This document shows, in pieces, positions 1-5,753 of a stretch of 5,789 nt of DNA. The DNA is from an uncultured Collinsella sp. Its GTDB lineage: Bacteria; Actinomycetota; Coriobacteriia; Coriobacteriales; Coriobacteriaceae. Each line of letters begins with the position of its first letter. Within the stretch, counting starts at the first letter, position 1. The stretch lies in assembly GCA_902490095.1 (NCBI GenBank), contig CABUCQ010000128.1, positions 1 through 5,789 on the forward strand. Reading direction: 5' to 3'. Under the pieces are notes generated by a model, which was not told where the DNA came from, made no database searches, and worked only from the letters and a program-made list of their open reading frames with translations. The position numbers and the translations under genes are program-made.

Positions 1-266
1 ACTCGCTGCTCGACGGCCTTGCCCATCGCGTGACGACGGAGCTGCCCGAGCGTACCGGTAACCTGGGCCATCTGACATGGAAGAATCCCTTTACCGACGA
101 GGTCTCGAACGAGAGTTTCCCCGAGGTCTTTGATCGCGCGCTGGTCGATTACGAGTGCACGGTCGCACGTTTTATCGAGACCGGTGACATGGATGCCGTG
201 ACCAGTCACGTCAACTACAGCGGTCGCGTGCTCGAAGCCGATGAGGAGTTCGACCGCGAGGAATAG
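1..266 (+). CDS. C-terminal part of an unrecognised protein
   Basis: The reading frame is already open at base 3 and runs to a TAG stop at 264-266, so about 87 C-terminal residues are visible and the true start lies upstream of the window. A GTG at 30 could be read as a start, but no Shine-Dalgarno sequence precedes it and the frame continues upstream without a stop. The visible part is acidic and soluble-looking, with no membrane segment. It contains GNLGHLTWKNPFTDE near the middle and ends in a charged tail (LEADEEFDREE). Codon use is typical of the window (valine only GTC or GTG), which supports a real gene. I do not recognise the family and assign no function. The next gene follows after about 100 bases, so the two need not share a transcript. 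Confidence 0.65.
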   Translation, partial: SLLDGLAHRVTTELPERTGNLGHLTWKNPFTDEVSNESFPEVFDRALVDYECTVARFIETGDMDAVTSHVNYSGRVLEADEEFDREE

Positions 267-320
267 GGCCCGTGCGTGCCCCTTTGCCGAATCCTTACCG
301 GCGGTTCTGGACAATTGGGG

Positions 321-326
321 TACGAT
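321..326 (+). promoter_or_regulatory. Possible -10 element upstream of the transporter gene
   Basis: TACGAT lies 42 bases before the transporter start codon in the 101-base gap, in the context GGGGTACGATGAAC. A very similar string, GTGGGTATGATGGAA, lies in the gap before the glycosyltransferase gene, so the two share GGGTAYGATGRA. No good -35 hexamer sits 16-18 bases upstream. A TGGACA at 308-313 is -35-like but pairs better in distance with the poor box TAACTG at 331-336. The repeated motif is the main support. The rest of the gap shows only a weak GGGC/GCCC hairpin at 266-281 without a T tract. Confidence 0.3.
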
Positions 327-367
327 GAACTAACTGCATATCGGGCGAATACGAAGGGTCCCTGTCC

Positions 368-1627
368 ATGAAATACACCAAGCTCGAGCGTAACTGGGTT
401 ATGTATGATGTGGGCAATTCGGCCCTCGTGCTGCTCAATACCTCGGTGGTGCCCATTTACTTTAACGCCATCAATACCGGCGCTTCCTCGGCCGACCTGG
501 TGGTCGCTTGGGGCAATGCACAGACGATCGCCTCGCTGGTCATCGCCATGCTCATGCCCATTCTGGGCGCACTTGCCGACTACGCCGGCAACAAGATCAA
601 GTTCTTCTTGGGCTTCTTCCTCACGGGCCTGGTTCTTTGCCTGGCGCAGGCTATCCCAATGTCCGCCATGGCATTTTTGACCGTGTACGTGCTGTGCACC
701 ATCGGCCTTAACTCTTCTATGACGTTCTACGACGCCATGCTGCCCGACATTACCACCGACGAGCGCATGGACGCCGTGTCCAGCTCGGGCTATGCCTGGG
801 GCTACATCGGTTCCACCGTGCCGTTCGTCATCTGTCTGGCGCTTATCATGGGTGGCCCCGCTCTTGGCGTCCCCACCATGCTGGCAACGCGTCTGTCGTT
901 TGTCATCACCGGTGCCTGGTGGCTCATCTTTACCCTGCCGCTCATTCGCACCTATAAGCAAAAGTACGGTCGCGAGCGTGGTCCCGAGGATACCATCGGC
1001 CACATCGTGGGCGGCGTGTTCTCCGAGGTCGGACACACCATGCGCGAGATCGCCCATAACAAGACCGTGCTGGTCTACATGGTCGCGTTCTTCTTCTATA
1101 TCGATGGCGTGCACACGGTCATCTCCATGGCAACCAGCTACGGATCGGCCTTGGGCATCGATTCGACCCAGTTGGTCCTGGCGCTGCTCGTTACGCAGTT
1201 CGTGGCCTTTCCGTCCGCCATCATCTATGGCAAGCTCGCCGGACGCGTGGGCACGCTCAACATGATCCTGGTGGCGGTCGCCGCCTACATGGGCATTGTG
1301 CTGTTCGCCGCGTCCTTCTTAAAGACCGCCTTTGAATTCTGGGTGCTTGCCATTATGGTCGGCCTGTTCCAGGGCGGCGTGCAGGCGCTCAGCCGTAGCT
1401 ACTTTGGCCGCATTATCCCCAAGGAAAAGTCCAACGAGTACTACGGCTTCTTTGACATCTTTGGTCGTTATGCAAGCGTTATGGGCACCTTCCTGGTGTC
1501 GGTCGTCACCTCGCTGACCGGCAACCCGTCGCTGGGCGTCCTTTCCATTGGTGTGCTGCTGGTCGTTGGCTTTATGCTGCTGGTCCGCCTGTCCCGCATG
1601 ACTCGGGCGGCAGAGCATGCCGCATAG
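368..1627 (+). CDS. MFS transporter, UMF1/Atg22-like family
   Basis: This 419-residue integral membrane protein looks like a bacterial member of the UMF1/Atg22-like branch of the major facilitator superfamily. About twelve hydrophobic helices are visible, in two halves separated by a charged cytoplasmic stretch at about residues 194-230. Family-type motifs are YDVGNSA (13-19) in helix 1, the loop GALADYAGNKIK (67-78) matching MFS motif A, PDIT (126-129), GYAWGYIG (141-148), FFYIDGVHTVI (242-252) and a strongly conserved-looking block QGGVQALSRSYFGRIIPKE (335-353) followed by YYGFFDIFGRYASVMG (358-373). The ATG at 368 is preceded by GAAGGG at 353-358. Yeast Atg22 exports amino acids from the vacuole. 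Bacterial relatives are mostly uncharacterised, so the substrate is unknown. It appears to stand alone: 171 bases with repeats and a hairpin separate it from the next gene. Confidence 0.92.
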   Translation: MKYTKLERNWVMYDVGNSALVLLNTSVVPIYFNAINTGASSADLVVAWGNAQTIASLVIAMLMPILGALADYAGNKIKFFLGFFLTGLVLCLAQAIPMSAMAFLTVYVLCTIGLNSSMTFYDAMLPDITTDERMDAVSSSGYAWGYIGSTVPFVICLALIMGGPALGVPTMLATRLSFVITGAWWLIFTLPLIRTYKQKYGRERGPEDTIGHIVGGVFSEVGHTMREIAHNKTVLVYMVAFFFYIDGVHTVISMATSYGSALGIDSTQLVLALLVTQFVAFPSAIIYGKLAGRVGTLNMILVAVAAYMGIVLFAASFLKTAFEFWVLAIMVGLFQGGVQALSRSYFGRIIPKEKSNEYYGFFDIFGRYASVMGTFLVSVVTSLTGNPSLGVLSIGVLLVVGFMLLVRLSRMTRAAEHAA

Positions 1628-1674
1628 GAGCGAGCGGCTATTGTGCCTGTCCACGGTACTCTTTTGGGGTTATC

Positions 1675-1710
1675 CGCAATAAACATTGCGACTTGCGAGC
1701 AATGATTTGC
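1675..1710 (+). promoter_or_regulatory. Tandem GCAAT...ATTGC inverted repeats, candidate operator
   Basis: Two inverted repeats lie side by side. The first is GCAAT-AAAC-ATTGC at 1676-1689, extended by one C/G pair to 1675-1690. The second is GCAA-TGAT-TTGC at 1699-1710. Their left arms both read GCAAT and start 23 bases apart, roughly two helical turns. A further TTGC at 1693-1696 pairs with the GCAA at 1699-1702. The cluster lies directly upstream of a TATGAT box at 1720, so the second copy would cover the -35 region. This arrangement is typical of a binding site for a dimeric regulator or for a LytTR protein, which usually binds two repeats about two turns apart. The regulator is unknown, and chance cannot be excluded from one sequence. 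Confidence 0.4.
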
Positions 1711-1719
1711 CCAAGTGGG

Positions 1720-1725
1720 TATGAT
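1720..1725 (+). promoter_or_regulatory. Possible -10 element for the glycosyltransferase-kinase-regulator operon
   Basis: TATGAT matches the sigma-70-type -10 consensus at five of six positions and shares its flanks (GGGTAYGATGRA) with the element upstream of the transporter gene. No consensus -35 is seen 17 bases upstream (GAGCAA at 1697-1702); this region is instead occupied by the GCAAT repeats, which would suit an activator-dependent promoter. Transcription from here would start near 1732, only about ten bases before the hairpin at 1742. Confidence 0.35.
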
Positions 1726-1741
1726 GGAATCAGCTAGGTCG

Positions 1742-1777
1742 CGGGGCGTCGCCTGTGTTTGGCGGCGTCCCGTTTTT
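1742..1777 (+). terminator. Intrinsic terminator-type hairpin, possibly an attenuator
   Basis: The 12-base arm 1742-1753 (CGGGGCGTCGCC) pairs with 1761-1772 (GGCGGCGTCCCG), with two G-U pairs and a 7-base loop, followed at once by five T (1773-1777). It is the strongest hairpin in the gap and has the form of a Rho-independent terminator. It lies 115 bases after the transporter stop and only 21 bases before the glycosyltransferase start codon. It may simply end transporter transcripts. Because the only -10-like box in the gap lies upstream of it, it may also act as a leader attenuator for the downstream operon. Confidence 0.72.
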
Positions 1778-1798
1778 GTGTTGCAGGGAGGGTAAGGC

Positions 1799-2986
1799 AT
1801 GAACGCCACGGTCGTGATTCCAACGTATTGGGCGGGCGATGACGCTTGCGCAAACGCCCCTGGCACCTATGACCATTCGACGCGACTCAACGCCGACAAT
1901 CCCGAACTCGACCGCTGCCTGGCCTCGCTTGAGCAGGTACGTGACATCCCGCGCATCATCCTTTTGGTGGTCTGTCCCGTTTCTGCCACAGCCGATGTGT
2001 CGCTGCGCGTGCACGAGATTGTCGACGCGCATCCCACGCTCAAGGTCACCGTTGTCACCAACACCCAGGCCTCGCGCATCGCAGACCGGGTTGCTCAGAT
2101 CGCGCCCAAGGGTTCGGGCGAGTGCGTGAGCCTGCGAGGCTACGGTGCCATCCGCAACATGGGGCTAGCCTGTGCCGCTGTGCTGGGGCATGACGCGGTT
2201 ATCTTTTTGGATGACGATGAGGCTGTCATCGACGCCGACTTTATGAAGCGCGCGACCTATGCGTTGGGGCAGCAGACGCGTCAGGGCTTGCCGATCTTGG
2301 TCAAGAGCGGCTATTTCTACGATCGCGACGGCTCGCCGCTGGCTCCCACGGACAAGGCGGGCATCTGCCATCGTTGGTGGACCAAGCGCATCGAGTTCAA
2401 CCGTTGGATGAAAAAGGCGCTCTCGGGCACCCGCATCTCGCGCTCCAACTACGTGTGCGGCGGCCTGATGGCCCTGCACGCCCGCGCCTTTACGCGTGTG
2501 GCCTTTGACCCGTTTATCACCCGCGGCGAGGACTTGGATTACCTCTTTAACATGCGCATGTTTGGCTACGACGTGTGGTTCGATAACGAGTGGACCGTGC
2601 GCCATCTGCCTCCGGAGTCCGAAAAACGCTCACCGCGCTTTATGCAGGATGTATACCGTTGGTACTACGAAAGGGCAAAGTTGACATTCGCCGCGCATCA
2701 AAAGGAGCTCATTCCCGTTACGGCGGCATCGCTCATGCCCTACCCGGGCCCGTGGATTTCGCGCGAGCTCGACGACCGCGTGCGCAAGACCGCTATGGTC
2801 CGCAGCGTGTTTACCCGCGAGCATGAGGGCTACCTGCGCATCTGGCGCCATGGTATCGACGAGGCAAAGTCCTATGCGCGCCAAAACGCTGCAAGCTATC
2901 TGCGTTTCCAGAGCTTTTGGCCCAAGATTATGGACGGGCTTTGGCGTGACGCACAACTGATCAGTATCCTGGAGGGGGCCGCATGA
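1799..2986 (+). CDS. Family-2-type (GT-A fold) glycosyltransferase
   Basis: This 395-residue protein has no signal peptide or membrane segment and should be a cytoplasmic enzyme that transfers a sugar from a nucleotide-activated donor. The start VVIPTY (5-10) is the first strand of a GT-A nucleotide-binding fold. RGYGAIRNMGL (113-123) resembles the segment before the metal site, and FLDDDE (136-141) supplies the DXD-type metal-binding acidic cluster. YVCGGLMALH (218-227) and RGEDLDYLFNMRMFGYDVWFD (242-262) match the acceptor loop and the ED catalytic-base region of GT2 enzymes. About 28 residues, including YDHSTRLNADNPELDRCL, sit between VVIPTY and the first helix, longer than in a standard GT2. 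A C-terminal part of about 125 residues, rich in R, W and Y, follows the catalytic domain and is not recognised. The ATG follows GGGAGGG (1786-1792) at a 6-base spacing. Its stop overlaps the kinase start (ATGA), implying translational coupling. Donor, acceptor and product are unknown. Confidence 0.9.
   Translation: MNATVVIPTYWAGDDACANAPGTYDHSTRLNADNPELDRCLASLEQVRDIPRIILLVVCPVSATADVSLRVHEIVDAHPTLKVTVVTNTQASRIADRVAQIAPKGSGECVSLRGYGAIRNMGLACAAVLGHDAVIFLDDDEAVIDADFMKRATYALGQQTRQGLPILVKSGYFYDRDGSPLAPTDKAGICHRWWTKRIEFNRWMKKALSGTRISRSNYVCGGLMALHARAFTRVAFDPFITRGEDLDYLFNMRMFGYDVWFDNEWTVRHLPPESEKRSPRFMQDVYRWYYERAKLTFAAHQKELIPVTAASLMPYPGPWISRELDDRVRKTAMVRSVFTREHEGYLRIWRHGIDEAKSYARQNAASYLRFQSFWPKIMDGLWRDAQLISILEGAA
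2971..2978 (+). promoter_or_regulatory. Ribosome binding site for the kinase, inside the glycosyltransferase gene
   Basis: GGAGGGGG lies in the last codons of the glycosyltransferase, four bases before the kinase ATG at 2983. It fixes the kinase start at the ATGA overlap and supports coupled translation of the two proteins. Confidence 0.7.
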
Positions 2987-4326
2987 TCGACCGCCGCGCC
3001 CAGCGCGATAGCTCAATATCAATCTTTCGCATCATTGCCGTTGCCTGCGCCATTTGCGTGCTGGTGTACTTTATTTTTGCCTTGGTGACCGGTATCGAGC
3101 CGATCGCCACGGTGATTGCCTGCGCGCTGCTGTGCATCTTTCTGTGCATCTTTATCTTTTTGACGCTCAATCCCGATTCGGTGCGCTCCCAGTACACCGA
3201 GGAGACGCTCTCGGTGGCCTCGGCCATGCTCGAGGACATTAAGGGCGGTCTGACGCAGGAGTCGGCGCGTTTGGTGTGCCGGCGCATTTTGCCCGAGACG
3301 CGCGCCATGACGGTGGCCATCACCGACGAGGACAACGTGCTTGCCTGCGCGGGCGAGTTTGAGGAAAAACTGCTGCCAGATTCTCCCATTCACACGCTTG
3401 CCACACGCTACGTTATCGAACATGGCATCGTGCAGTCGTTCAACCGTATGGTGGATGTCGTGGGCTCGGACGGCTCACACAACCAAGTCCCCGCCGGCAT
3501 TATCGCCCCCATCAAGGTGGGCGATCGTACCGTCGGCACGCTCAAGTTCTACTACAAGACCCCGCGCGCCGTCGACCGTACCCAGTACGCGCTTGCCTCG
3601 GGCTTTGCCGAGATCTTGTCCACACAGCTCGCCATCCACGAGCTCGAGGTGCAAAAGGAACTCACGGCGCGCGCCGAGGTGCGTGCGCTGCAGGCGCAGA
3701 TTAACCCGCACTTCCTGTTCAACACGCTGAACACCATTGCATCGTTTACGCGCACCGACCCGCTGCGGGCCCGCGAACTGCTTCGTGAGTTCTCATCGTT
3801 TTATCGTGCCACGCTCGACAACTCGGGATCGCTTATTCCGGTCTCGCGCGAGGTCGCACAGACCAAGCGCTACCTTACCTTTGAGAAGGCCCGCTTTGGC
3901 GAGGACCGCGTGCTTGCGACGTTCGATGTGTCTGAGGACGTGGAAGATACGCTGGTGCCGGCGTTCGTGATCCAGCCGATTGTCGAGAACGCCGTGCGTC
4001 ATGGTATGGGCGATGACGACGCCCTGAGGATCGACGTGACCGTTCACCAAGACGGCGAGGATGCAATCTTGATTGCCGTGGCCGATAATGGCGTGGGCAT
4101 GGATGAGGGTACCGCCGCCAGACTGTTTGACGAGCGCTCTGCCCGTCCCGACGCCAGCTCTCCCCAGGGTGGCGGCGCCGGTGTGGCCATGCACAATATT
4201 TCGGAGCGCATCCATCGCTTTTATGGGCCGCACTCCTATACGCGTGTCGAATCGGCGCCGGGCAAGGGCACCAAAGTGCTCCTTCATCTTGATTTGTCAG
4301 AGAGCATCTTTGACATTCAAGAGTAA
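2983..4326 (+). CDS. LytS/YpdA-type sensor histidine kinase with two membrane helices and a GAF-like domain
   Basis: This 447-residue membrane kinase should autophosphorylate and pass phosphate to the LytTR regulator encoded just downstream. Two hydrophobic helices are seen at about 13-36 and 41-62, separated by only a few residues, so almost nothing is exposed outside. Residues about 75-215 resemble the GAF-type domain found in LytS proteins. A helical linker (216-236) leads to the His_kinase domain. ALQAQINPHFLFNTLNTI (235-252) is the phosphoacceptor box with H243. VIQPIVENAVRHG (329-341) is the N box with N336, DNGVGM (368-373) is the ATP-binding G1 box, and GGGAGVAMHNISERI (396-410) is the G2 region. 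All key residues are present, so it should be active. Typical LytS proteins have five or six sensor helices and about 560-580 residues; this one is shorter, so its signal may be cytoplasmic or within the membrane. It overlaps the glycosyltransferase gene by four bases. Confidence 0.93.
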   Translation: MIDRRAQRDSSISIFRIIAVACAICVLVYFIFALVTGIEPIATVIACALLCIFLCIFIFLTLNPDSVRSQYTEETLSVASAMLEDIKGGLTQESARLVCRRILPETRAMTVAITDEDNVLACAGEFEEKLLPDSPIHTLATRYVIEHGIVQSFNRMVDVVGSDGSHNQVPAGIIAPIKVGDRTVGTLKFYYKTPRAVDRTQYALASGFAEILSTQLAIHELEVQKELTARAEVRALQAQINPHFLFNTLNTIASFTRTDPLRARELLREFSSFYRATLDNSGSLIPVSREVAQTKRYLTFEKARFGEDRVLATFDVSEDVEDTLVPAFVIQPIVENAVRHGMGDDDALRIDVTVHQDGEDAILIAVADNGVGMDEGTAARLFDERSARPDASSPQGGGAGVAMHNISERIHRFYGPHSYTRVESAPGKGTKVLLHLDLSESIFDIQE

Positions 4327-4382
4327 AATAAAAGGCTACGGGCTCAACGTCATGCGGCGGATGCCCGGCGTAGTTAGTTGAC

Positions 4383-4388
4383 GAAAGG
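4383..4388 (+). promoter_or_regulatory. Ribosome binding site deciding the response-regulator start
   Basis: GAAAGG lies ten bases before the ATG at 4399. The same frame is open back to a TTG at 4378, but that codon lies upstream of this site and would add seven residues before the usual receiver-domain start. The ATG at 4399 gives MLRAMIVDDE, as expected for the family. Confidence 0.6.
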
Positions 4389-4398
4389 TTTTATCCCT

Positions 4399-5115
4399 AT
4401 GCTGCGTGCGATGATTGTGGATGATGAGGCGCCGGCTCGCTCGGAGCTTCGCTTCCTGCTCGAGCAAACGGGCAAGATCGGCACGATCACGGAGGCGTCG
4501 AGCGTCCGCTCCGCCATCGAGATGCTTATGGAAAGTCGCGTGGATGTCGTGTTTCTCGATATCTCGATGCCCGGTGCCTCGGGCCTGCAACTTGCCGAGG
4601 CGCTGCATAAGCTCAAAAATCCGCCGGCGATCGTGTTTGTGACTGCGTATAGTGACCATGCGGTCGAGGCGTTCGACGTGGATGCCGTCGATTATCTGAT
4701 GAAGCCGGTCGAGGAAGCTCGCTTGGATCGCGCGATCGAGAAGGTCATGCAACGCACCAAGCCGGTTACGGACAGCAAGGTGACCATCGAGCGTATCCCG
4801 GTGGAAAAGGGCGGCCGCAAGGTGCTCATTCCCGTGGACGACATTCGCTTTATCATGGCCAAGGACGATTACTCCTGCATCTATACCGTCGATGATCGCT
4901 TTTTGTCGACGACCTCGCTGGCGCAGTTTGAGGCCAAACTCTGCGACTTTGGCTTCTTCCGTGTTCACCGCCGCTATATCGTCAACTTGGCGTGCGTCAC
5001 GGACGTCGAGACGGTGCCCTCGGGTGCCATCCAGCTGGGCATTACGGGCGTCGACGAACGCGTGCCGGTTTCGCGCCGCCGCGTCGTGCCGCTCAAGAAG
5101 GCTCTGAGTCTCTAG
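4399..5115 (+). CDS. LytTR-family response regulator
   Basis: This 238-residue transcription regulator is the likely partner of the upstream LytS-type kinase. Residues 2-118 form a receiver domain: acidic pair D8/D9, phosphoacceptor D54 in VFLDISMPG, T82 in VTAY and K102 in MKPV. A short linker leads to a LytTR DNA-binding domain at about 131-235, with IPVDDIRFIMAKDDYSCIY (144-162), FFRVHRRYIVNL (186-197) and PVSRRRVVPLKK (223-234) as typical segments. Length and order match the LytR/AgrA/YpdB class (about 240 residues). LytTR proteins bind paired short repeats upstream of target promoters; the repeats at 1675-1710 are candidates for such a site, by inference. The 72-base gap after the kinase shows no terminator and no clear promoter, so co-transcription with the glycosyltransferase and kinase is likely. 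Confidence 0.95.
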   Translation: MLRAMIVDDEAPARSELRFLLEQTGKIGTITEASSVRSAIEMLMESRVDVVFLDISMPGASGLQLAEALHKLKNPPAIVFVTAYSDHAVEAFDVDAVDYLMKPVEEARLDRAIEKVMQRTKPVTDSKVTIERIPVEKGGRKVLIPVDDIRFIMAKDDYSCIYTVDDRFLSTTSLAQFEAKLCDFGFFRVHRRYIVNLACVTDVETVPSGAIQLGITGVDERVPVSRRRVVPLKKALSL

Positions 5116-5121
5116 CACACT

Positions 5122-5172
5122 GGCCCCGCAGCCCTGTAGACCCATCGTCTGCGGAGCCGTGGGGCCTTTTTT
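5122..5172 (+). terminator. Intrinsic terminator of the glycosyltransferase-kinase-regulator operon
   Basis: GGCCCCGC (5122-5129) pairs with GTGGGGCC (5159-5166), with one G-U pair, followed directly by six T (5167-5172). A competing inner stem, CCGCAG (5126-5131) with CTGCGG (5149-5154), is also possible, so the loop is structured. It lies seven bases after the regulator stop and separates the operon from the phosphoesterase gene. Confidence 0.78.
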
Positions 5173-5211
5173 GTATGTATCTGCCGAATCGTTTTTTGCG
5201 GAAGGGATCCC

Positions 5212-5679
5212 ATGAACAGCGCAAGCGCCAAGCGCATCGACATCATCTCGGACACCCACGGCTATTTATCGCCTGCGCTCTTGGATGAGCTTGAGGGCGC
5301 AGACCTGATCATCCACGCCGGCGACCTCACGTCAGAGATGGACTACGAGCACCTATGCACCATCGCCCCCGTGCGGGCCGTACTGGGCAACAACGATTAC
5401 TACCGCGACTACGGTCCCGATGTAGACCGTCTTGCGCTCTTTACCTACGAAGGCCTCAAATTCGCCGTAGCCCACTACCGCGAAGACCTTCCGGTGGGAT
5501 CCGTAGACGTAGCCATCAACGGCCACACCCACGTAACCAAAGAAGCCCAAGTGGGCCGCTGCTTAGTCCTCAACCCGGGCAGCGCCAGCTACCCCAGAGG
5601 CACCCGAGGCCCCACCATGGCCAGAATGCTCGTTAAAGACGGCAAGATCCTAAGCACCAAGTTTATTGACTTGGAGTAA
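5212..5679 (+). CDS. YfcE/MJ0936-type metallophosphoesterase
   Basis: This 155-residue cytoplasmic protein is a small calcineurin-like phosphoesterase of the YfcE/MJ0936 group; such enzymes use two metal ions to hydrolyse phosphodiesters. Metal-binding motifs occur in order: SDTHG (13-17, D14 and H16), HAGDLT (35-40, D38), LGNND (58-62, N60), AHYRED (87-92, H88) and GHTH (104-107, H105 and H107), then the usual LNPGS (120-124). All expected ligands are present. The fourth motif reads HYR where many relatives have HGH, and the protein is slightly shorter than the common 160-180 residues. The ATG is preceded by GGAAGGG (5200-5206) at a 5-base spacing. No convincing promoter is seen in the 39 bases after the terminator. 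Codon use differs from its neighbours: six of eleven valines are GTA and two arginines are AGA. The natural substrate is unknown. Confidence 0.92.
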   Translation: MNSASAKRIDIISDTHGYLSPALLDELEGADLIIHAGDLTSEMDYEHLCTIAPVRAVLGNNDYYRDYGPDVDRLALFTYEGLKFAVAHYREDLPVGSVDVAINGHTHVTKEAQVGRCLVLNPGSASYPRGTRGPTMARMLVKDGKILSTKFIDLE

Positions 5680-5688
5680 CCGCAACAA

Positions 5689-5718
5689 AAACGGGGGATG
5701 CAGATGCGTCCCCCGTTT
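5689..5718. terminator. Symmetrical hairpin, possible bidirectional terminator
   Basis: AAACGGGGGATGC (5689-5701) pairs with GCGTCCCCCGTTT (5706-5718) as a 13-bp stem with one G-U pair and a 4-base loop, ten bases after the phosphoesterase stop. On the + strand the T run is short (TTT, then CC). On the - strand the stem is followed by five T (complement of the A run at 5687-5691), so it works better for transcripts arriving from the right. This suggests a convergent gene beyond the window. Confidence 0.7.
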
Positions 5719-5753
5719 CCATTTGAGCCAAAGGCAGAGCTTCAGCAAGATCC

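Noticed and set aside
266..281. Hairpin GGGC...GCCC after the first gene as a terminator
   Set aside because: The stem is only about four pairs and is not followed by a T run.
215..1114. Long minus-strand open frame (299 codons) opposite the transporter gene
   Set aside because: It lies antisense to a clear transporter, its translation is rich in G, H, D, Q and R with low-complexity character, and it has no recognisable motif. Such frames are common opposite GC-rich genes.
3793..4287. Minus-strand open frame opposite the kinase catalytic domain
   Set aside because: It is a shadow of the kinase reading frame in GC-rich DNA; no motif or ribosome binding site supports it.
4378..4398. TTG at 4378 as start of the response regulator
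   Set aside because: The Shine-Dalgarno sequence at 4383-4388 lies downstream of this codon, and the added residues (LTKGFIP) do not fit the usual start of a receiver domain.
4327..4398. Separate promoter or LytTR site between kinase and regulator
   Set aside because: TTGACG at 4378 resembles a -35 box, but there is no -10 box at a suitable distance before the gene and no paired repeat. Simple co-transcription fits better.
5173..5211. Promoter for the phosphoesterase gene in the gap after the terminator
   Set aside because: TATGTAT at 5174-5180 is weakly -10-like, but any -35 would lie inside the terminator stem and no consensus is seen there.
4336..5259. Minus-strand open frame (307 codons) opposite the response regulator
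   Set aside because: It crosses the regulator gene and its terminator, and its translation is rich in H, R and D with no domain. The plus-strand LytTR gene explains the region.
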